Source of the DNA: Microvirga sp. VF16
Lineage (GTDB): Bacteria; Pseudomonadota; Alphaproteobacteria; Rhizobiales; Beijerinckiaceae
Reading direction: 5' to 3'
Assembly (NCBI RefSeq): GCF_016864375.1
Contig: NZ_CP069354.1
Location: 2,749,501-2,813,500 of the forward strand
Length of the DNA: 64,000 nucleotides
Position 1 is the stretch's first letter. Every line of letters starts with the position of its first letter. Shown here in pieces: positions 45,278 to 54,708 of this stretch. Below the pieces are notes generated by a model that worked only from the letters and a program-made list of their open reading frames with translations, searched no databases and had not been told where the DNA came from. The position numbers and the translations under genes were made by a program.

Positions 45278-45630
45278 TTGGGCCGAGCGGGACCGTCCGC
45301 GTTCTCGTGGCGACCAAGCCCGTTGACTTCCGCAAAGGGGCGGATGGCCTCGCTGCGCTCGTGCGCGACACCATGGGAGCGGATCCGTTCTCCGGGACTG
45401 TTTATGTCTTCCGGGCCAAACGCGCGGATCGCGTCAAGCTGGTGTTCTGGGACGGTACGGGCGTGGTTCTCGTGGCCAAAAGGTTGGAGGACGGCGAGTT
45501 CCGCTGGCCCAAGGTGCAAGATGGTGGCCTTCACCTGTCGGCCGCTCAACTCTCAGCGCTGCTCGAAGGTTTGGACTGGCGCCGCGTGCATGAGGCGCGC
45601 CAGATCACAGTGCCGTCGGCGGCGAGTTGA
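45274..45630 (+). CDS. tnpB: IS66 TnpB, 118 aa
   Basis: This is the small accessory protein of IS66 (Orf2 family): VLVATKPVDFRKGADGLAAL, DPFSGTVYVFRAKRADRVK and LVFWDGTGVVLVAKRLEDG. It overlaps tnpA by ATGA, indicating coupled translation. Its biochemical role in transposition is not established. Confidence 0.93.
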   Translation: MIGPSGTVRVLVATKPVDFRKGADGLAALVRDTMGADPFSGTVYVFRAKRADRVKLVFWDGTGVVLVAKRLEDGEFRWPKVQDGGLHLSAAQLSALLEGLDWRRVHEARQITVPSAAS

Positions 45631-45697
45631 TCACACCGTCAGTCCCACCCCGTAAGAGCAGTCGTCGCCCACCGCAAAGCATGATTCACTTCGTCCT

Positions 45698-47230
45698 GTG
45701 ACCAGCGCGATGCCAGCTCTCCCGGATGATCCTGACCTGCTCAAAGCCATGCTCCTGGCCGAGCGGGCGCGGGCCGAGCGGCTGGAGCAGATCATCAAGG
45801 CGATGCAGCGTCACCGCTTCGGCCGCCGCGCCGAGAGCCTGCCCGAGGATCAGCTGCTGCTGGGCCTGGAAGAGGCCGAACAGACTGAGGCCGCTGAGGA
45901 CGCCCAACACGAGCAAGCGGATCCGGCCGAGCGTAAAAGCCGCGCGGCCCAGCGGCGCCGGAACCGTGGATCCTTGCCGGCGCATCTGCCGCGCATCGAG
46001 ACGATCATCGACATCGACGATCCGGCCTGTCCCTGCTGCCGCAACCTCCTGCACCGCATCGGCGAGGATGTCTCTGAACGCCTCGACATCGTGCCGGCGC
46101 AACTGCGCGTGCTGGTGATGCGCCGGCCCAAATACGCCTGCCGCCACTGCGAAGATGGAGTGGTGCAAGCCCTGGCTCCGGCCCGTGTGATCGAGGGCGG
46201 CCTGCCCACCGATGCGCTGGTCGCGCAGGTGCTGGTGTCGAAATACGCCGATCACCTCCCGCTCTACCGGCAGGCGCAGATCTATGCCCGGCAGGGCATC
46301 AGCTTGGATCGCTCGACCCTGGCCGACTGGGTCGGACGGGCCGCCTGGCACCTGCGGCCGGTGCATGAACGGCTGCTGGCGCAGCTGAAAGCCTCGTCGA
46401 AGCTGTTTGCCGATGAGACCACGGCGCCCGTGCTCGACCCTGGCCGCGGCCAGACCAAAACGGGTCAGCTGTTTGCCTATGCCCGGGATGATCGGCCCTG
46501 GGGCGGCACGGACCCGCCCGGAGTGGCCTACGTCTATGCGCCCGATCGCAAGGCAGCACGGCCGATCGAGCATCTGTCCGGTTTTGCCGGTGTGCTGCAG
46601 GTGGACGGCTACAGCGGCTACCGAGCCCTGGCGGGAGGCAATCAGGTCACCCTCGCATTCTGTTGGGCACATGTGCGGCGGCGCTTTTACGAGTTGGCTG
46701 CGGCCGGCGCGGCGCCGATCGCCAGCGAAGCCCTCACGCGCATCGCGGAGCTGTATCGGATTGAGAGCGACATCCGTGGCATGAGTGCGGCGGAGAGATG
46801 CCGGATTCGTCAGGCCAAGAGCCGTCCCATTCTGGAGGCTCTCGAGCCGTGGCTGCGCGCCAAGCTCGGTCTGATCAGCCAGAAGAGCAAGCTGGCCGAG
46901 GCGATCCGCTACGCGCTCTCGCGCTGGGACGGGCTGACGCGGTTTGTCGACGACGGGCGCATTGAGATCGACTCCAACGTGGTCGAGCGGGCGATCCGGC
47001 CCTTGGCATTGACGCGCAAGAACGCACTGTTTGCTGGCTCGGACCGCGGTGGCGGGCACTGGGCGATCATCGCCTCGCTAGTTGAGACCTGCAAACTGTG
47101 CGGAGTGGATCCGCAGGCCTATCTCGCCGACGTGTTGAGCCGCATCGCCACCGGTCATCTCAACACCCGCATCGATGATCTACTGCCGTGGGCCTATGCC
47201 ACTACGCCAGACCTCAAGGCCGTGGCCTGA
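45698..47230 (+). CDS. tnpC: IS66 transposase TnpC, 510 aa
   Basis: The DDE transposase of the element. N-terminal leucine-zipper-like region (AERARAERLEQIIKAMQRHR), zinc-binding domain (DDPACPCCRNLLHRIGEDVS), and the DDE core with Asp in SKLFADETTAPVLDPG, Asp in VLQVDGYSGYRALA and Glu in IDSNVVERAIRPLALTRKN. The IS66_C tail (GVDPQAYLADVLSRIATGHL) is intact. The start may be GTG 45698 or ATG 45710. Confidence 0.93.
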   Translation: MTSAMPALPDDPDLLKAMLLAERARAERLEQIIKAMQRHRFGRRAESLPEDQLLLGLEEAEQTEAAEDAQHEQADPAERKSRAAQRRRNRGSLPAHLPRIETIIDIDDPACPCCRNLLHRIGEDVSERLDIVPAQLRVLVMRRPKYACRHCEDGVVQALAPARVIEGGLPTDALVAQVLVSKYADHLPLYRQAQIYARQGISLDRSTLADWVGRAAWHLRPVHERLLAQLKASSKLFADETTAPVLDPGRGQTKTGQLFAYARDDRPWGGTDPPGVAYVYAPDRKAARPIEHLSGFAGVLQVDGYSGYRALAGGNQVTLAFCWAHVRRRFYELAAAGAAPIASEALTRIAELYRIESDIRGMSAAERCRIRQAKSRPILEALEPWLRAKLGLISQKSKLAEAIRYALSRWDGLTRFVDDGRIEIDSNVVERAIRPLALTRKNALFAGSDRGGGHWAIIASLVETCKLCGVDPQAYLADVLSRIATGHLNTRIDDLLPWAYATTPDLKAVA

Positions 47231-47243
47231 GAACAGCGCTTAC

Positions 47244-47370
47244 CATCCTGGTAGAGGCTGCTAAATTCATCCCGGAGCCGGGTCACAATGTTGCCCTTAG
47301 GGAAAGCTGCCTGGGCAACTCGCACGGTCTCGGCCGGAATCTCACCAATCGGCTCGGGATGAAGGCTCAT
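47244..47370 (-). pseudogene. IS1182-family transposase N-terminal fragment
   Basis: The minus strand begins MSLHPEPIGEIPAETVRVAQ and continues AAFPKGNIVTRLRDEFSSLYQDG up to the IS66 border. This is the usual N-terminus of IS1182-type transposases. The rest of the gene is not in the window. Confidence 0.7.
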
Positions 47371-47414
47371 GGATTCTTCCTCTTGCTGAATAGCCAACAG
47401 AGAATTCGCCGACA

Positions 47415-47877
47415 GTATCTCTCGTACGTGTGGACGGGTGAAGGCTGGCTGTACCTGGCCATAATCCTCGACCTGTTCGCTCGCCGCGTGGTTGGCTGGG
47501 CGGTGAGTGATCGGCTGCACAAGGAACTGGCGCTCGAGGCGCTGCGCAAGGCTCTGGCGATCCGAAGACCCGGTGAGGGCCTGATCCATCACGCCGACCG
47601 CGGCAGTCAATATTGTTCAACCGCGTATCAGGCGGAGCTGAGGAAGCACGGCATCCGGATCTCGATGTCCGGGAAGGGAAATTGCTACGACAACTCGGTA
47701 GTCGAGACCTTCTTCAAGACCTTGAAGTCCGAACTGGTCTGGCGCACGGTGTTCCAGCCGCGTGCCGAGGCCAAGGCGGTGATCGGGCGTTACATCGACG
47801 GATTCTACAATCCCGTCCGGCGTCATTCGACGCTGGACTATGTCAGCCCGGTTCAGTTCGAAAGGCTGGCCGGATAG
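47415..47877 (+). pseudogene. IS3-family OrfB C-terminal fragment
   Basis: The frame reads SYVWTGEGWLYLAIILDLFA and continues to LIHHADRGSQYCS (second Asp), NCYDNSVVETFFKTLKSELV (Glu) and YNPVRRHSTLDYVSPVQFER. The N-terminal part with the first catalytic Asp is gone, so it is inactive. Confidence 0.87.
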
Positions 47878-47941
47878 CTACTAAACCGCTCTCCACAAAA
47901 GCGAGGCAAGACCATGTCGACCCGCGCCTGGCTCGCAACCA

Positions 47942-48085
47942 GCCGGCGGCGGTGACCTCAGGGCTTTCGCGGCACAGGGCCTGACCCGGCGCGGCACCAG
48001 GGCCTGACGGGGCTCCTCGGAGGTCTGCCGCCCTGCATCCAGGAGCATGACGGACCCGGTCCTGTCGGGCCGCACCATCGATCCG
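47942..48085 (-). repeat. Dispersed repeat, copy B (partner at 27370-27485, inverted)
   Basis: The minus strand matches copy A closely. It contains an extra ~25 bp bounded by two near-identical 16-bp direct repeats (CAGGCCCTGGTGCCGC and CAGGCCCTGTGCCGCG). Confidence 0.82.
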
Positions 48086-48187
48086 ACCCATCCCGGTTGC
48101 AGCCCTACCACGCCCGGCGCTCATCACGCCGCATCCGCCCCCATCGGGAAGGGGCAACATGAGCTGGTTCAAGTAACATTGCTCCTG

Positions 48188-49168
48188 TCAAAGAGGTGTT
48201 ACTAAGTCATGCTCTCTATACCACCCAAACGTGCTCGAAACACCATCGTCGAGGCTTGTCCGCTCATAGTATCCTGTCATCGCGTCGGTGCGTATCATTG
48301 AAGGACATCGTCTTGTCGGTGATCCAGACGTGGTATGCCCAGGAACGAGCTTCACGTCGGCATGCATAGTATCACGTATGATCTCGGCTACTCTCATAAT
48401 TGAATATTCAGGTGCTTCCGTGCCGATGTTCCAGGTGCCACCTATTGCCGCCGGGTTTCTGGCGAGGCGAATGATCATTGCCACTGCATCATCGATATAG
48501 CAGAACGTTCTTGAGTGGGTGGGAGAATAGACCTCGAGCTCGCCCCCCGGTTCTGTGTTATGGATGCGTCTCATAAGTTCAGGGATCACGTGATCTCGTC
48601 CCATGCGGGGACCGTAAACATTGTGTGGTCGCACAATCACGGATCGTAGACCAGATTGAAGCACCAATGCCTCACCGTATAACTTAGAGAGCATGTAGGA
48701 CGTTCTTGGTGACGATAAGGGCGGCACAGTGAGTATGGAATCTTCTATGGTTGGAAATGCAAGAAGATCAGAGAACTCGCTTCCTGAATAAACTTCGCTC
48801 GTCGAAGCGAAAATGAAAGCAAATATATTTCTTTGTCTTCTCGCAAGTCTCAACGCTTCAATCGTTAAGGCCGTGTTGAGTGCGAGCGTGTCGTAGGAGC
48901 GGCTTACAACATTCTTGACGCCAACAATTGCAGCAAGGTGAAAAATAAGGTTGTAGTCGGAATCGAGTATATCAGTCGCGTTTGCGACGCTCATGTCTAA
49001 CTCGATTGTGCGTACATGGCGGCTACTGCTGACAACAGAAAGTTCAAAATCACTCTGGCCTCGCGAAAAATTATCGACGAGATCGACATGCACACCTGTT
49101 CGAACAAGAGCTCTAGCGATATGAAGCCCAATGAAGCCTGCCCCACCCGTTATAAGCACTTTCTTCAT
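48188..49168 (-). CDS. NAD-dependent nucleotide-sugar epimerase/dehydratase (extended SDR), 326 aa
   Basis: An extended short-chain dehydrogenase acting on a nucleotide sugar in the cytoplasm. The NAD site is GGAGFIG (residues 8-14). The catalytic residues are Ser124 (ASTSEVYSG), Tyr158 and Lys162 (YMLSK). RPHNVYGPRMGRDHVIPELM and SRTFCYIDDAVAMI place it with UDP-glucuronate decarboxylase/epimerase and dTDP-glucose dehydratase relatives. Its start overlaps the stop of the upstream UDP-sugar dehydrogenase by 4 bp (ATGA). It may therefore use the uronic acid that enzyme makes, for example as 4-epimerase or decarboxylase; the exact reaction is inference. Confidence 0.87.
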   Translation of the reverse strand: MKKVLITGGAGFIGLHIARALVRTGVHVDLVDNFSRGQSDFELSVVSSSRHVRTIELDMSVANATDILDSDYNLIFHLAAIVGVKNVVSRSYDTLALNTALTIEALRLARRQRNIFAFIFASTSEVYSGSEFSDLLAFPTIEDSILTVPPLSSPRTSYMLSKLYGEALVLQSGLRSVIVRPHNVYGPRMGRDHVIPELMRRIHNTEPGGELEVYSPTHSRTFCYIDDAVAMIIRLARNPAAIGGTWNIGTEAPEYSIMRVAEIIRDTMHADVKLVPGHTTSGSPTRRCPSMIRTDAMTGYYERTSLDDGVSSTFGWYREHDLVTPL

Positions 49169-50634
49169 AGCTCACCCCTGCCGATTGCTGCGACCTCCAG
49201 CCCCGCGTCACTCAACGTCATCATTTGCTCACGCGAAAGAACGCCGTTGGCATCGAAGAGGAGAGGGCGAGAATTTCCTATCCAACGAGAGAAATCCAAT
49301 TCTCTATACTGGCAATGTCCCACGGCAATAACGACGGCATCATATTTCTCTGCACTTGGTAGATCGCTATAGAATGGGACCTCAACTTCATCGAACGAAT
49401 CGACTAGCGGATCTGTCACTTCAACGGCTGCACCCCTTTCGAGTAGTGCAGATACTAGCGTGATCGTTGGAGACAAACGGGTATCCCCAACGTCGGCACG
49501 ATAGGTAGCCCCGAGCACAAGGATACGCTTGCCTCCAAGCTCTCCGCCGAAGCGCTCTTCGAGCGTGATGGCAGTGACATGTGGCATCGCATCATTGATG
49601 CAGACACTCAAGGTTGATATAGGGAAATCAAGATCATCGTAACCAAATATATCGCGTGCGGAGGCGGGTCCAAAAAGAGGGTCTTTCGTAAGGCAATATC
49701 CTCCGACACCGAGACCGGGAAAGCGGATGTTGCTATGTGTTGGGCGAACTCGAATTGAATCCAGAACGGCAAAGAGATCCACATCAATTCTGCGAGCGAA
49801 CCGTTCCCATTCATCTATGAGGGCTATGTTGACCGCGCGATAGGTATTCTCAAGTACCTTCGCCATCTCGGCGCTGCGCATGTTAGGCAAACGGAAGAGA
49901 GGCTTCCGTGCAACATCAACATAGCTTGACAGGAACTTCTCTGTCCTTTCCGCAGCGTGAAATGTGAAACCTGCATATACTCGCCACATATCGGTGATGC
50001 TTGCAAGATAGCTTCCACCTGGCATCACGCGTTCATAGGAATAGGCAAGTTGTAGCTGATCCGGACGGAAGCCTCGAAGCTCAAGACACCTCTCCAATAA
50101 GGGGGCAACCACCCGTTCACAGGTGCCGGGTGGTACAGTGGTTTCAACAAGAACGAGAGCGTCAGGGCGCATGTTCTCGCCCACTACCGTAAGAGCCGCC
50201 CGAAATGGATCTAGTCTCGCGCTGGGGACGTTACCAAGCTTTTCGACATCGACACCTACATTGACGATGATCACATCGGCCTTGGAGAGTGCACTGTTGT
50301 CGGTAACAGCAAACAGGTTTCCAATTTCGTTCGCTGTCATCATCGCGCGGACCAGAGACAGATCGGTTGTCGGAAACGGAACTCTTCCTTCATTAATTGC
50401 AGAGGCCCGCTTCCGTCCAACCTCATTATCGAGATCGAGTCCGATTACCCTATAGAGTGCCTGTCCTGAATGGTTTCGGGCTGAAGCAATGGCGGCAGCA
50501 TTCGCAGCTCCTACGAAACCCAGTCCTTGCACGCACACAGTTTTCATGTCTTGTGCGAAAATTGTAGAACGATTTGTGTCAGCGGAGAGATCAGCCAATT
50601 CCGGATCTTGAATGAGTGATTGCGTATTCATGTC
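49165..50634 (-). CDS. UDP-sugar 6-dehydrogenase (UDPG/MGDP dehydrogenase family), 489 aa
   Basis: This enzyme oxidises C6 of a UDP-hexose to a uronic acid with two NAD+. The N-terminal NAD domain is VCVQGLGFVGAANAAAIASA; TTVPPGTC is typical; the catalytic Cys313 lies in GLGVGGYCLTKDP; the C-terminal domain has ILVLGATYRADVGDTRLSP. An N-terminal extension of about 30 residues precedes the conserved KTVCVQG. ATG 50547 (MKTVCVQG) is an alternative start, but neither position has a strong ribosome binding site. The product would supply the carboxylate that the AsnB-type enzymes could amidate. It is translationally coupled to the SDR gene. Confidence 0.88.
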   Translation of the reverse strand, partial: DMNTQSLIQDPELADLSADTNRSTIFAQDMKTVCVQGLGFVGAANAAAIASARNHSGQALYRVIGLDLDNEVGRKRASAINEGRVPFPTTDLSLVRAMMTANEIGNLFAVTDNSALSKADVIIVNVGVDVEKLGNVPSARLDPFRAALTVVGENMRPDALVLVETTVPPGTCERVVAPLLERCLELRGFRPDQLQLAYSYERVMPGGSYLASITDMWRVYAGFTFHAAERTEKFLSSYVDVARKPLFRLPNMRSAEMAKVLENTYRAVNIALIDEWERFARRIDVDLFAVLDSIRVRPTHSNIRFPGLGVGGYCLTKDPLFGPASARDIFGYDDLDFPISTLSVCINDAMPHVTAITLEERFGGELGGKRILVLGATYRADVGDTRLSPTITLVSALLERGAAVEVTDPLVDSFDEVEVPFYSDLPSAEKYDAVVIAVGHCQYRELDFSRWIGNSRPLLFDANGVLSREQMMTLSDAGLEVAAIGRGEL

Positions 50635-50729
50635 AACCCACACGAGCTTCAGAGACTTAAGGTAGATGCGGCATCACTCAAGCGAAGATTCGAGATCAGC
50701 AGCTGCGATTTCTCGCTGTTGTTCACTCC

Positions 50730-51467
50730 TCAGGGTGGCGTTGCGCTGCAGCTCTCGATTTTTCTGTCCGTTGCGCCTTCGCTTTCGGTCGGAGCGTTCA
50801 GATAAAGAGGGGGGACATAACCAAAAACCGCTACGATGCCCCGTAAGATCCAACAAAGATCCGATACAATGGTGCGTCTCGGGTAATAGGCCAAGTCTAT
50901 CTTAGCTTTGGCTGGAAAGATCGTAGAGCGATAAAATTCGGTCGGGTCAACGTGCGATGGAAAGAGCGAGCTCTCGTTTCGGAACAACACTTGGCTTGGT
51001 CCAAAGATTCCCGGCTTATAGTCAAGAACTTCCTCGTAGTCGCCATTGAAGCAGTCCTTAAAGTGTAATGTCTCGGGCCGTGGCCCAACGATCGACATGT
51101 TACCGATGATGATGTTCCAGAGCTGAGGAAGCTCATCGAGCTTCGTTTTCTGCAGAAATTTTCCAATCAATGTAAGTCGTTCGTCGTTATCCATGGTGAG
51201 AGGGCTGCCATTCGTACCGCAGTCCCGGCGAAATTTCCGGAACTTATACATGCAGAACACGCGGCCTCTTAAGCCAAGTCTTGGCTGTGAGAAGATGGAT
51301 GGTGTGCCACTTTCACAGCATATAGCTGCCGCTACAAGTATCATCAGGGGGATGAAGATAACCAGCGCCGTTCCTGCAAGCGTTAAATCTATGGAGCGCC
51401 TGATCAAATTTCCTACAGACGGATTGCCATCCTTAAACAATAAGGCAGCACTTCTATTTTCATCCAT
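50730..51467 (-). CDS. Initiating sugar-phosphate transferase (WcaJ/ExoY-type PHPT), 245 aa
   Basis: This membrane enzyme transfers sugar-1-phosphate to undecaprenyl phosphate, the first committed step. It has one N-terminal hydrophobic helix (LTLAGTALVIFIPLMILVAA) and the bacterial sugar transferase domain. Motifs: GTPSIFSQPRLGLRGRVFCM, YKFRKFRRD, KTKLDELPQLWNIIIGNMSI, VGPRPE and YKPGIFGPSQV. ATG 51467 overlaps the aminotransferase stop by 8 bp, giving coupled translation; the open frame to 51509 is inside the upstream gene. The large N-terminal domain of WbaP-type proteins is absent. Confidence 0.9.
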   Translation of the reverse strand: MDENRSAALLFKDGNPSVGNLIRRSIDLTLAGTALVIFIPLMILVAAAICCESGTPSIFSQPRLGLRGRVFCMYKFRKFRRDCGTNGSPLTMDNDERLTLIGKFLQKTKLDELPQLWNIIIGNMSIVGPRPETLHFKDCFNGDYEEVLDYKPGIFGPSQVLFRNESSLFPSHVDPTEFYRSTIFPAKAKIDLAYYPRRTIVSDLCWILRGIVAVFGYVPPLYLNAPTESEGATDRKIESCSATPP

Positions 51468-52602
51468 CAGCGAGCTCCTGTTGGGAGATCTGAGCGAGTG
51501 CCTCTGCAAGAGCCTCTGAGACTTGCTCGACTTGAGCTTCTGTCATCCGCGGATGGAGAGGAAGTGTCAGCTCATGAGAGGCAAACTTCTCTGTCCATGG
51601 CAGTCGTGTAGGACCAAGCAAGTCTCGATAGAGCGAGAGCTTATGGGCTGGCGGGTAGTGAACTGTAGTTTGAATTCCCATTCCGTATAGTTTCGACATC
51701 ACCTGTTGTCGATTTGAGTCAGACGGTAGGACAACAGGCATTATATGATGAGCCGAACCACCAGGATGACCATAGAAAGGAATCCTTATCTCAGGGCAGT
51801 CGCGCGGTAAAATTTTATGGTATAGAAGTGAAAGATCTCGCCTTTTTTTATTCCAAGTGTCCAAATTTTTCAGTTGAACTAGTCCAAGTGCAGCTCTCAG
51901 TTCATCCATACGGTAGTTATAGCCAAGCATCGTAACATCATAAGTAATGCCTTGGTTCAGGTGTCTTTGGAACGTGCTCGCTGTGAGACCATGTGCTCGC
52001 AACTGCCGGATCCGCTCAAGGAGATGGTAGTCCTCAGAGACCACCATGCCGCCTTCTGCAGTGGTAAGGTTCTTATTGCCATAAAAGCTGAAAACACCCG
52101 CAGTTCCAATAGTGCCCGCGCCGACCATACCGGCTGCATGTGCGGCATCTTCAATAAGAACTATGCCTCGTTCGGCGGCAAAAGTGCGCCAACGGGATCG
52201 ATCAGCCAAGTACCCAGCGTAATGAACCAGTATAATTGCTTTGGTTTTTTCCGTGCATTTTGCGGTAGCATCATCGATCGACATCAGCGGCATATCAAGC
52301 GACTCAATGTCTACGAATACAGGTCTTGCCCCGACATATAAGACGCAGTTAACGCTGGCGGCGAACGTCATTGCGGGAACCAATACTTCGTCCCCCGGCT
52401 GAATTCCGAGAGCTAACATTACGAGGTGAAGACCAGCAGTGCATGAGCTGACTGCGACGGCATCTTGCATCTCGTGCTTCTCTGCAAATTCACGCTCGAA
52501 ACGCGAAACACGTTCGCCCATAGTGATCCAGCCCTGATCAATCACTTCCGATAGTGCGCGCTTCTCCTCCTCTCCAAGGGTTGGCTCCGCGACGAACAGC
52601 AT
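51460..52602 (-). CDS. DegT/DnrJ/EryC1/StrS sugar aminotransferase, 380 aa
   Basis: A PLP-dependent enzyme that converts a keto-sugar nucleotide to an amino sugar. Lys177 in FSFYGNKNLTTAEGG is the PLP lysine. Other family features are SSCTAGLHLVMLALGIQPGD, VPAMTFAASVN, LIEDAAHAAG and LGYNYRMDELRAALG. A good ribosome binding site (GGAAGGAAG) precedes ATG 52602. It is followed by the initiating transferase, overlapping by 8 bp. A 4,6-dehydratase-type partner would be needed for a 4-amino sugar; the SDR at 48188 is a candidate. Confidence 0.92.
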   Translation of the reverse strand: MLFVAEPTLGEEEKRALSEVIDQGWITMGERVSRFEREFAEKHEMQDAVAVSSCTAGLHLVMLALGIQPGDEVLVPAMTFAASVNCVLYVGARPVFVDIESLDMPLMSIDDATAKCTEKTKAIILVHYAGYLADRSRWRTFAAERGIVLIEDAAHAAGMVGAGTIGTAGVFSFYGNKNLTTAEGGMVVSEDYHLLERIRQLRAHGLTASTFQRHLNQGITYDVTMLGYNYRMDELRAALGLVQLKNLDTWNKKRRDLSLLYHKILPRDCPEIRIPFYGHPGGSAHHIMPVVLPSDSNRQQVMSKLYGMGIQTTVHYPPAHKLSLYRDLLGPTRLPWTEKFASHELTLPLHPRMTEAQVEQVSEALAEALAQISQQELADG

Positions 52603-52878
52603 TGTAACTTCCTTCCCTTTTCGATCTTGTAAGATAGCTCATTGAACATGCGTAGCCTGATGTGCGACCTTCTTTTGCAACCTGTATTTAGGTCTTGTGA
52701 TCTTCCTTCAGAAGGTGTCCATGCCAGCTTTAGCCGGTTGCTTGGATTGGCCTCAAGGCGGGGCTGAGGTTTATCCGACCTTGGCTATAGGAAAGCCCTA
52801 GTCGGTATGTTCAAGTGAATCAGTGCCATGTGAGGATGCTGACCTTTCCCACTGCAAGAATTTTTGTTCATCCACACT

Positions 52879-53595
52879 CTAAACTGCGCTTGCTGCAAAT
52901 GATGGAACTTGCTCATCCCAATCAATTTCCTGCGCTTTATGAAAATCTTCGACCCGACCGATGTCGAGCCAGAGACCTTGGTGCTTGTAGGTATGTATCG
53001 GAACGCCTCTTTCCATCATGCAAAATACCAAGTCATCAAAACCGAACGGCATGCCTGAGGGGATATACTGAAGAACCTCCGGCTCCATGCAGTACGCACC
53101 CATGCTGACGCAGTTCAATAAGGTAGGTTTCTCTCGAAACCGCGTCACAACACCACTCATGTCGTCAACGACACCAAAATCCATCTTTGTTTCTCTGGTT
53201 GCTGTGGCGATTGTGAGTGGATGTCCGTGGCTGCGGTGATGATAAGTGAAAGCGCTCAAGCTCAGATCGGTTAGTACATCACCGTTAAGGACTAGGAATG
53301 TGCAATCCAATTTGTCTCGCAGGAGGGTCAAAGGGCCAATTGTACCGAGCGGTTCCGCTTCCTGCGTGTAGCTTATATTCATGCCCCATTGCTTGCCGTC
53401 TCCACAGACGCTGCGTATGAGGTGGCCCAGATATCCGGTCGTGATATAGATGTCCTCGATACCGTTCCGCCGAAGCCACTTGAGAAGGAGCTCGATGACC
53501 GGCTTAGCTCCAATCGGCATCAATGGTTTCGGCAGGACGGAAGTATAAGGCCTCAGGCGAGTTCCTCTGCCACCTGATTGGATCACGGCTTTCAT
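52879..53595 (-). CDS. Sugar-1-phosphate nucleotidyltransferase, 238 aa
   Basis: This cytoplasmic enzyme activates a sugar-1-phosphate with an NTP. The signature SGGRGTRLRPYTSVLPKPLM (residues 7-26) is complete, followed by GAKPVIELLLKWL, VLNGDVLTDLSL (metal-binding Asp) and GFDDLVFCMMERGVPI. The C-terminus (GLWLDIGRVEDFHKAQE) is typical of RmlA/GCD1-like proteins without a beta-helix domain. AGGAG lies before ATG 53595. The base and sugar cannot be deduced. It is on the same strand as the aminotransferase, 276 bp upstream of it. Confidence 0.9.
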   Translation of the reverse strand: MKAVIQSGGRGTRLRPYTSVLPKPLMPIGAKPVIELLLKWLRRNGIEDIYITTGYLGHLIRSVCGDGKQWGMNISYTQEAEPLGTIGPLTLLRDKLDCTFLVLNGDVLTDLSLSAFTYHHRSHGHPLTIATATRETKMDFGVVDDMSGVVTRFREKPTLLNCVSMGAYCMEPEVLQYIPSGMPFGFDDLVFCMMERGVPIHTYKHQGLWLDIGRVEDFHKAQEIDWDEQVPSFAASAV

Positions 53596-53997
53596 CCATG
53601 TCTCCTGTTATGATGCGGCGCTCAGGCACCTTTCTCGGGATGAGGTCGTGCCTCGATGACATTACGCTCTGATAGGTCTGCGTGTGGGTGCTTCACTCAC
53701 GTTAATGCTAGAGTTTGCCATACCGAATGCTTGTATGACCTAAATGAAAATAGCACTGGCCTTTTGCAAGGCAAAGCGGACATCTGCCTATATTATGAGT
53801 TACTCCCAGAGATGGGACGGTGAAAGGGGTGAGATAATGGAGTAATCGTGTTGATGTTATATATGTTATTGCCGCGCAATTATTATCATACTGCAATAAA
53901 TTATCTATCAATGAGGCTTATTATATTATATCGATTGTGTATTATATAACTATTTTTGAGGTTGTTTATGAATATAAAGGTATGCGGCCACGATATA
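53596..53997. other. AT-rich intergenic region
   Basis: No gene is seen. The part from about 53860 to 53990 is strikingly AT-rich for this genome (runs such as TTATTATATTATATCG). It should contain the promoter of the nucleotidyltransferase-aminotransferase-transferase genes. Confidence 0.6.
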
Positions 53998-54708
53998 TTA
54001 GCCTCTGCCAGACAGGGGGGCGCTATATCCTTGCTCAAGTAAGCCAACGTAGTGGGAGCGGAAGACAGGAATTTTTCCAAGCAAAGGGTAGATCAGGTCC
54101 GTGTGTCGCCCAAGTTTCTCGGCTACTGGAGGAAGCAGAGTTGTCGAGTGGAGCTTTAGGTGAAAGTTTGGGAATAGCTGACGAATCCTGGTCTTCGTCA
54201 TAGCGCGCACGCTCGGATTGTTTGGGTTAGGATATCTGAGATCGTACCATGCAATTACGCCGCCAGGCCTGAGTAGGCGCGTGATTGTTTTTGCAACGTT
54301 CTTGGACGTCTGCTCGTCCAAGATAGACGAAAAAACCATAAAGGTTGAGATCAAGTCGAAAGAGTTATCTCGAAGCTCGAGGTTCTCTGCATTCGCTTCA
54401 GTGAATGTTAATTTCGGATATTTGCGGCGAGCTGAATCGACTTCGTCAGGGAGCAGATCTACACCAAAGAGGTTTTCAGCTTTAGCACCTTCCTGATGAA
54501 ACCAATTAAGCAAATCACCGCTTCCGCACCCGATATCCAGAATTTTATAGCGAAACAGCGAGTGATTTTGCTTTTTTAAAGTAGCACTCAATTGCCTGAG
54601 TCGTTCAGCCTCTATGTGCTCTCGGCCTGGGTTGAGACTGCTCCATCTTCCCTGTTGACGATACTCTGCATAGACTTGTCGGATGCGCTTGATCTCAGAA
54701 CTTTCCAT
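53998..54708 (-). CDS. Class I SAM-dependent methyltransferase, 236 aa
   Basis: The Rossmann-fold methyltransferase has motif I ILDIGCGSGDLLNWF, the acidic loop LFGVDLLPDEV, ANAENLELRDNSFDLISTFM (motif II/III region) and LLRPGGVIAWYDLRYPNPNN. It most likely methylates a sugar or another small group of the locus product. GAGG precedes ATG 54708. C-terminal residues KLGRHTDLIYPLLGKIPVFR resemble those of methyltransferases found in glycan clusters. It is alone on the minus strand, upstream of the nucleotide-sugar genes. Confidence 0.85.
   Translation of the reverse strand: MESSEIKRIRQVYAEYRQQGRWSSLNPGREHIEAERLRQLSATLKKQNHSLFRYKILDIGCGSGDLLNWFHQEGAKAENLFGVDLLPDEVDSARRKYPKLTFTEANAENLELRDNSFDLISTFMVFSSILDEQTSKNVAKTITRLLRPGGVIAWYDLRYPNPNNPSVRAMTKTRIRQLFPNFHLKLHSTTLLPPVAEKLGRHTDLIYPLLGKIPVFRSHYVGLLEQGYSAPLSGRG

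Larger units (their letters stand above)
44798..47243 (+). mobile_element. IS66-family element, 2446 bp
   Basis: Terminal repeats GTAAGCGGTGTTCTGA (left) and GTAAGCGCTGTTCTCA (right, complement) are typical of IS66. The 8-bp flanks do not match (GATAGAGC versus CATCCTGG), so the original target duplication has been lost by rearrangement. Confidence 0.92.

Noticed and set aside
45686..47059. 457-aa minus-strand frame opposite IS66 tnpC
   Set aside because: Shadow frame; tnpC has complete domains and correct neighbours.
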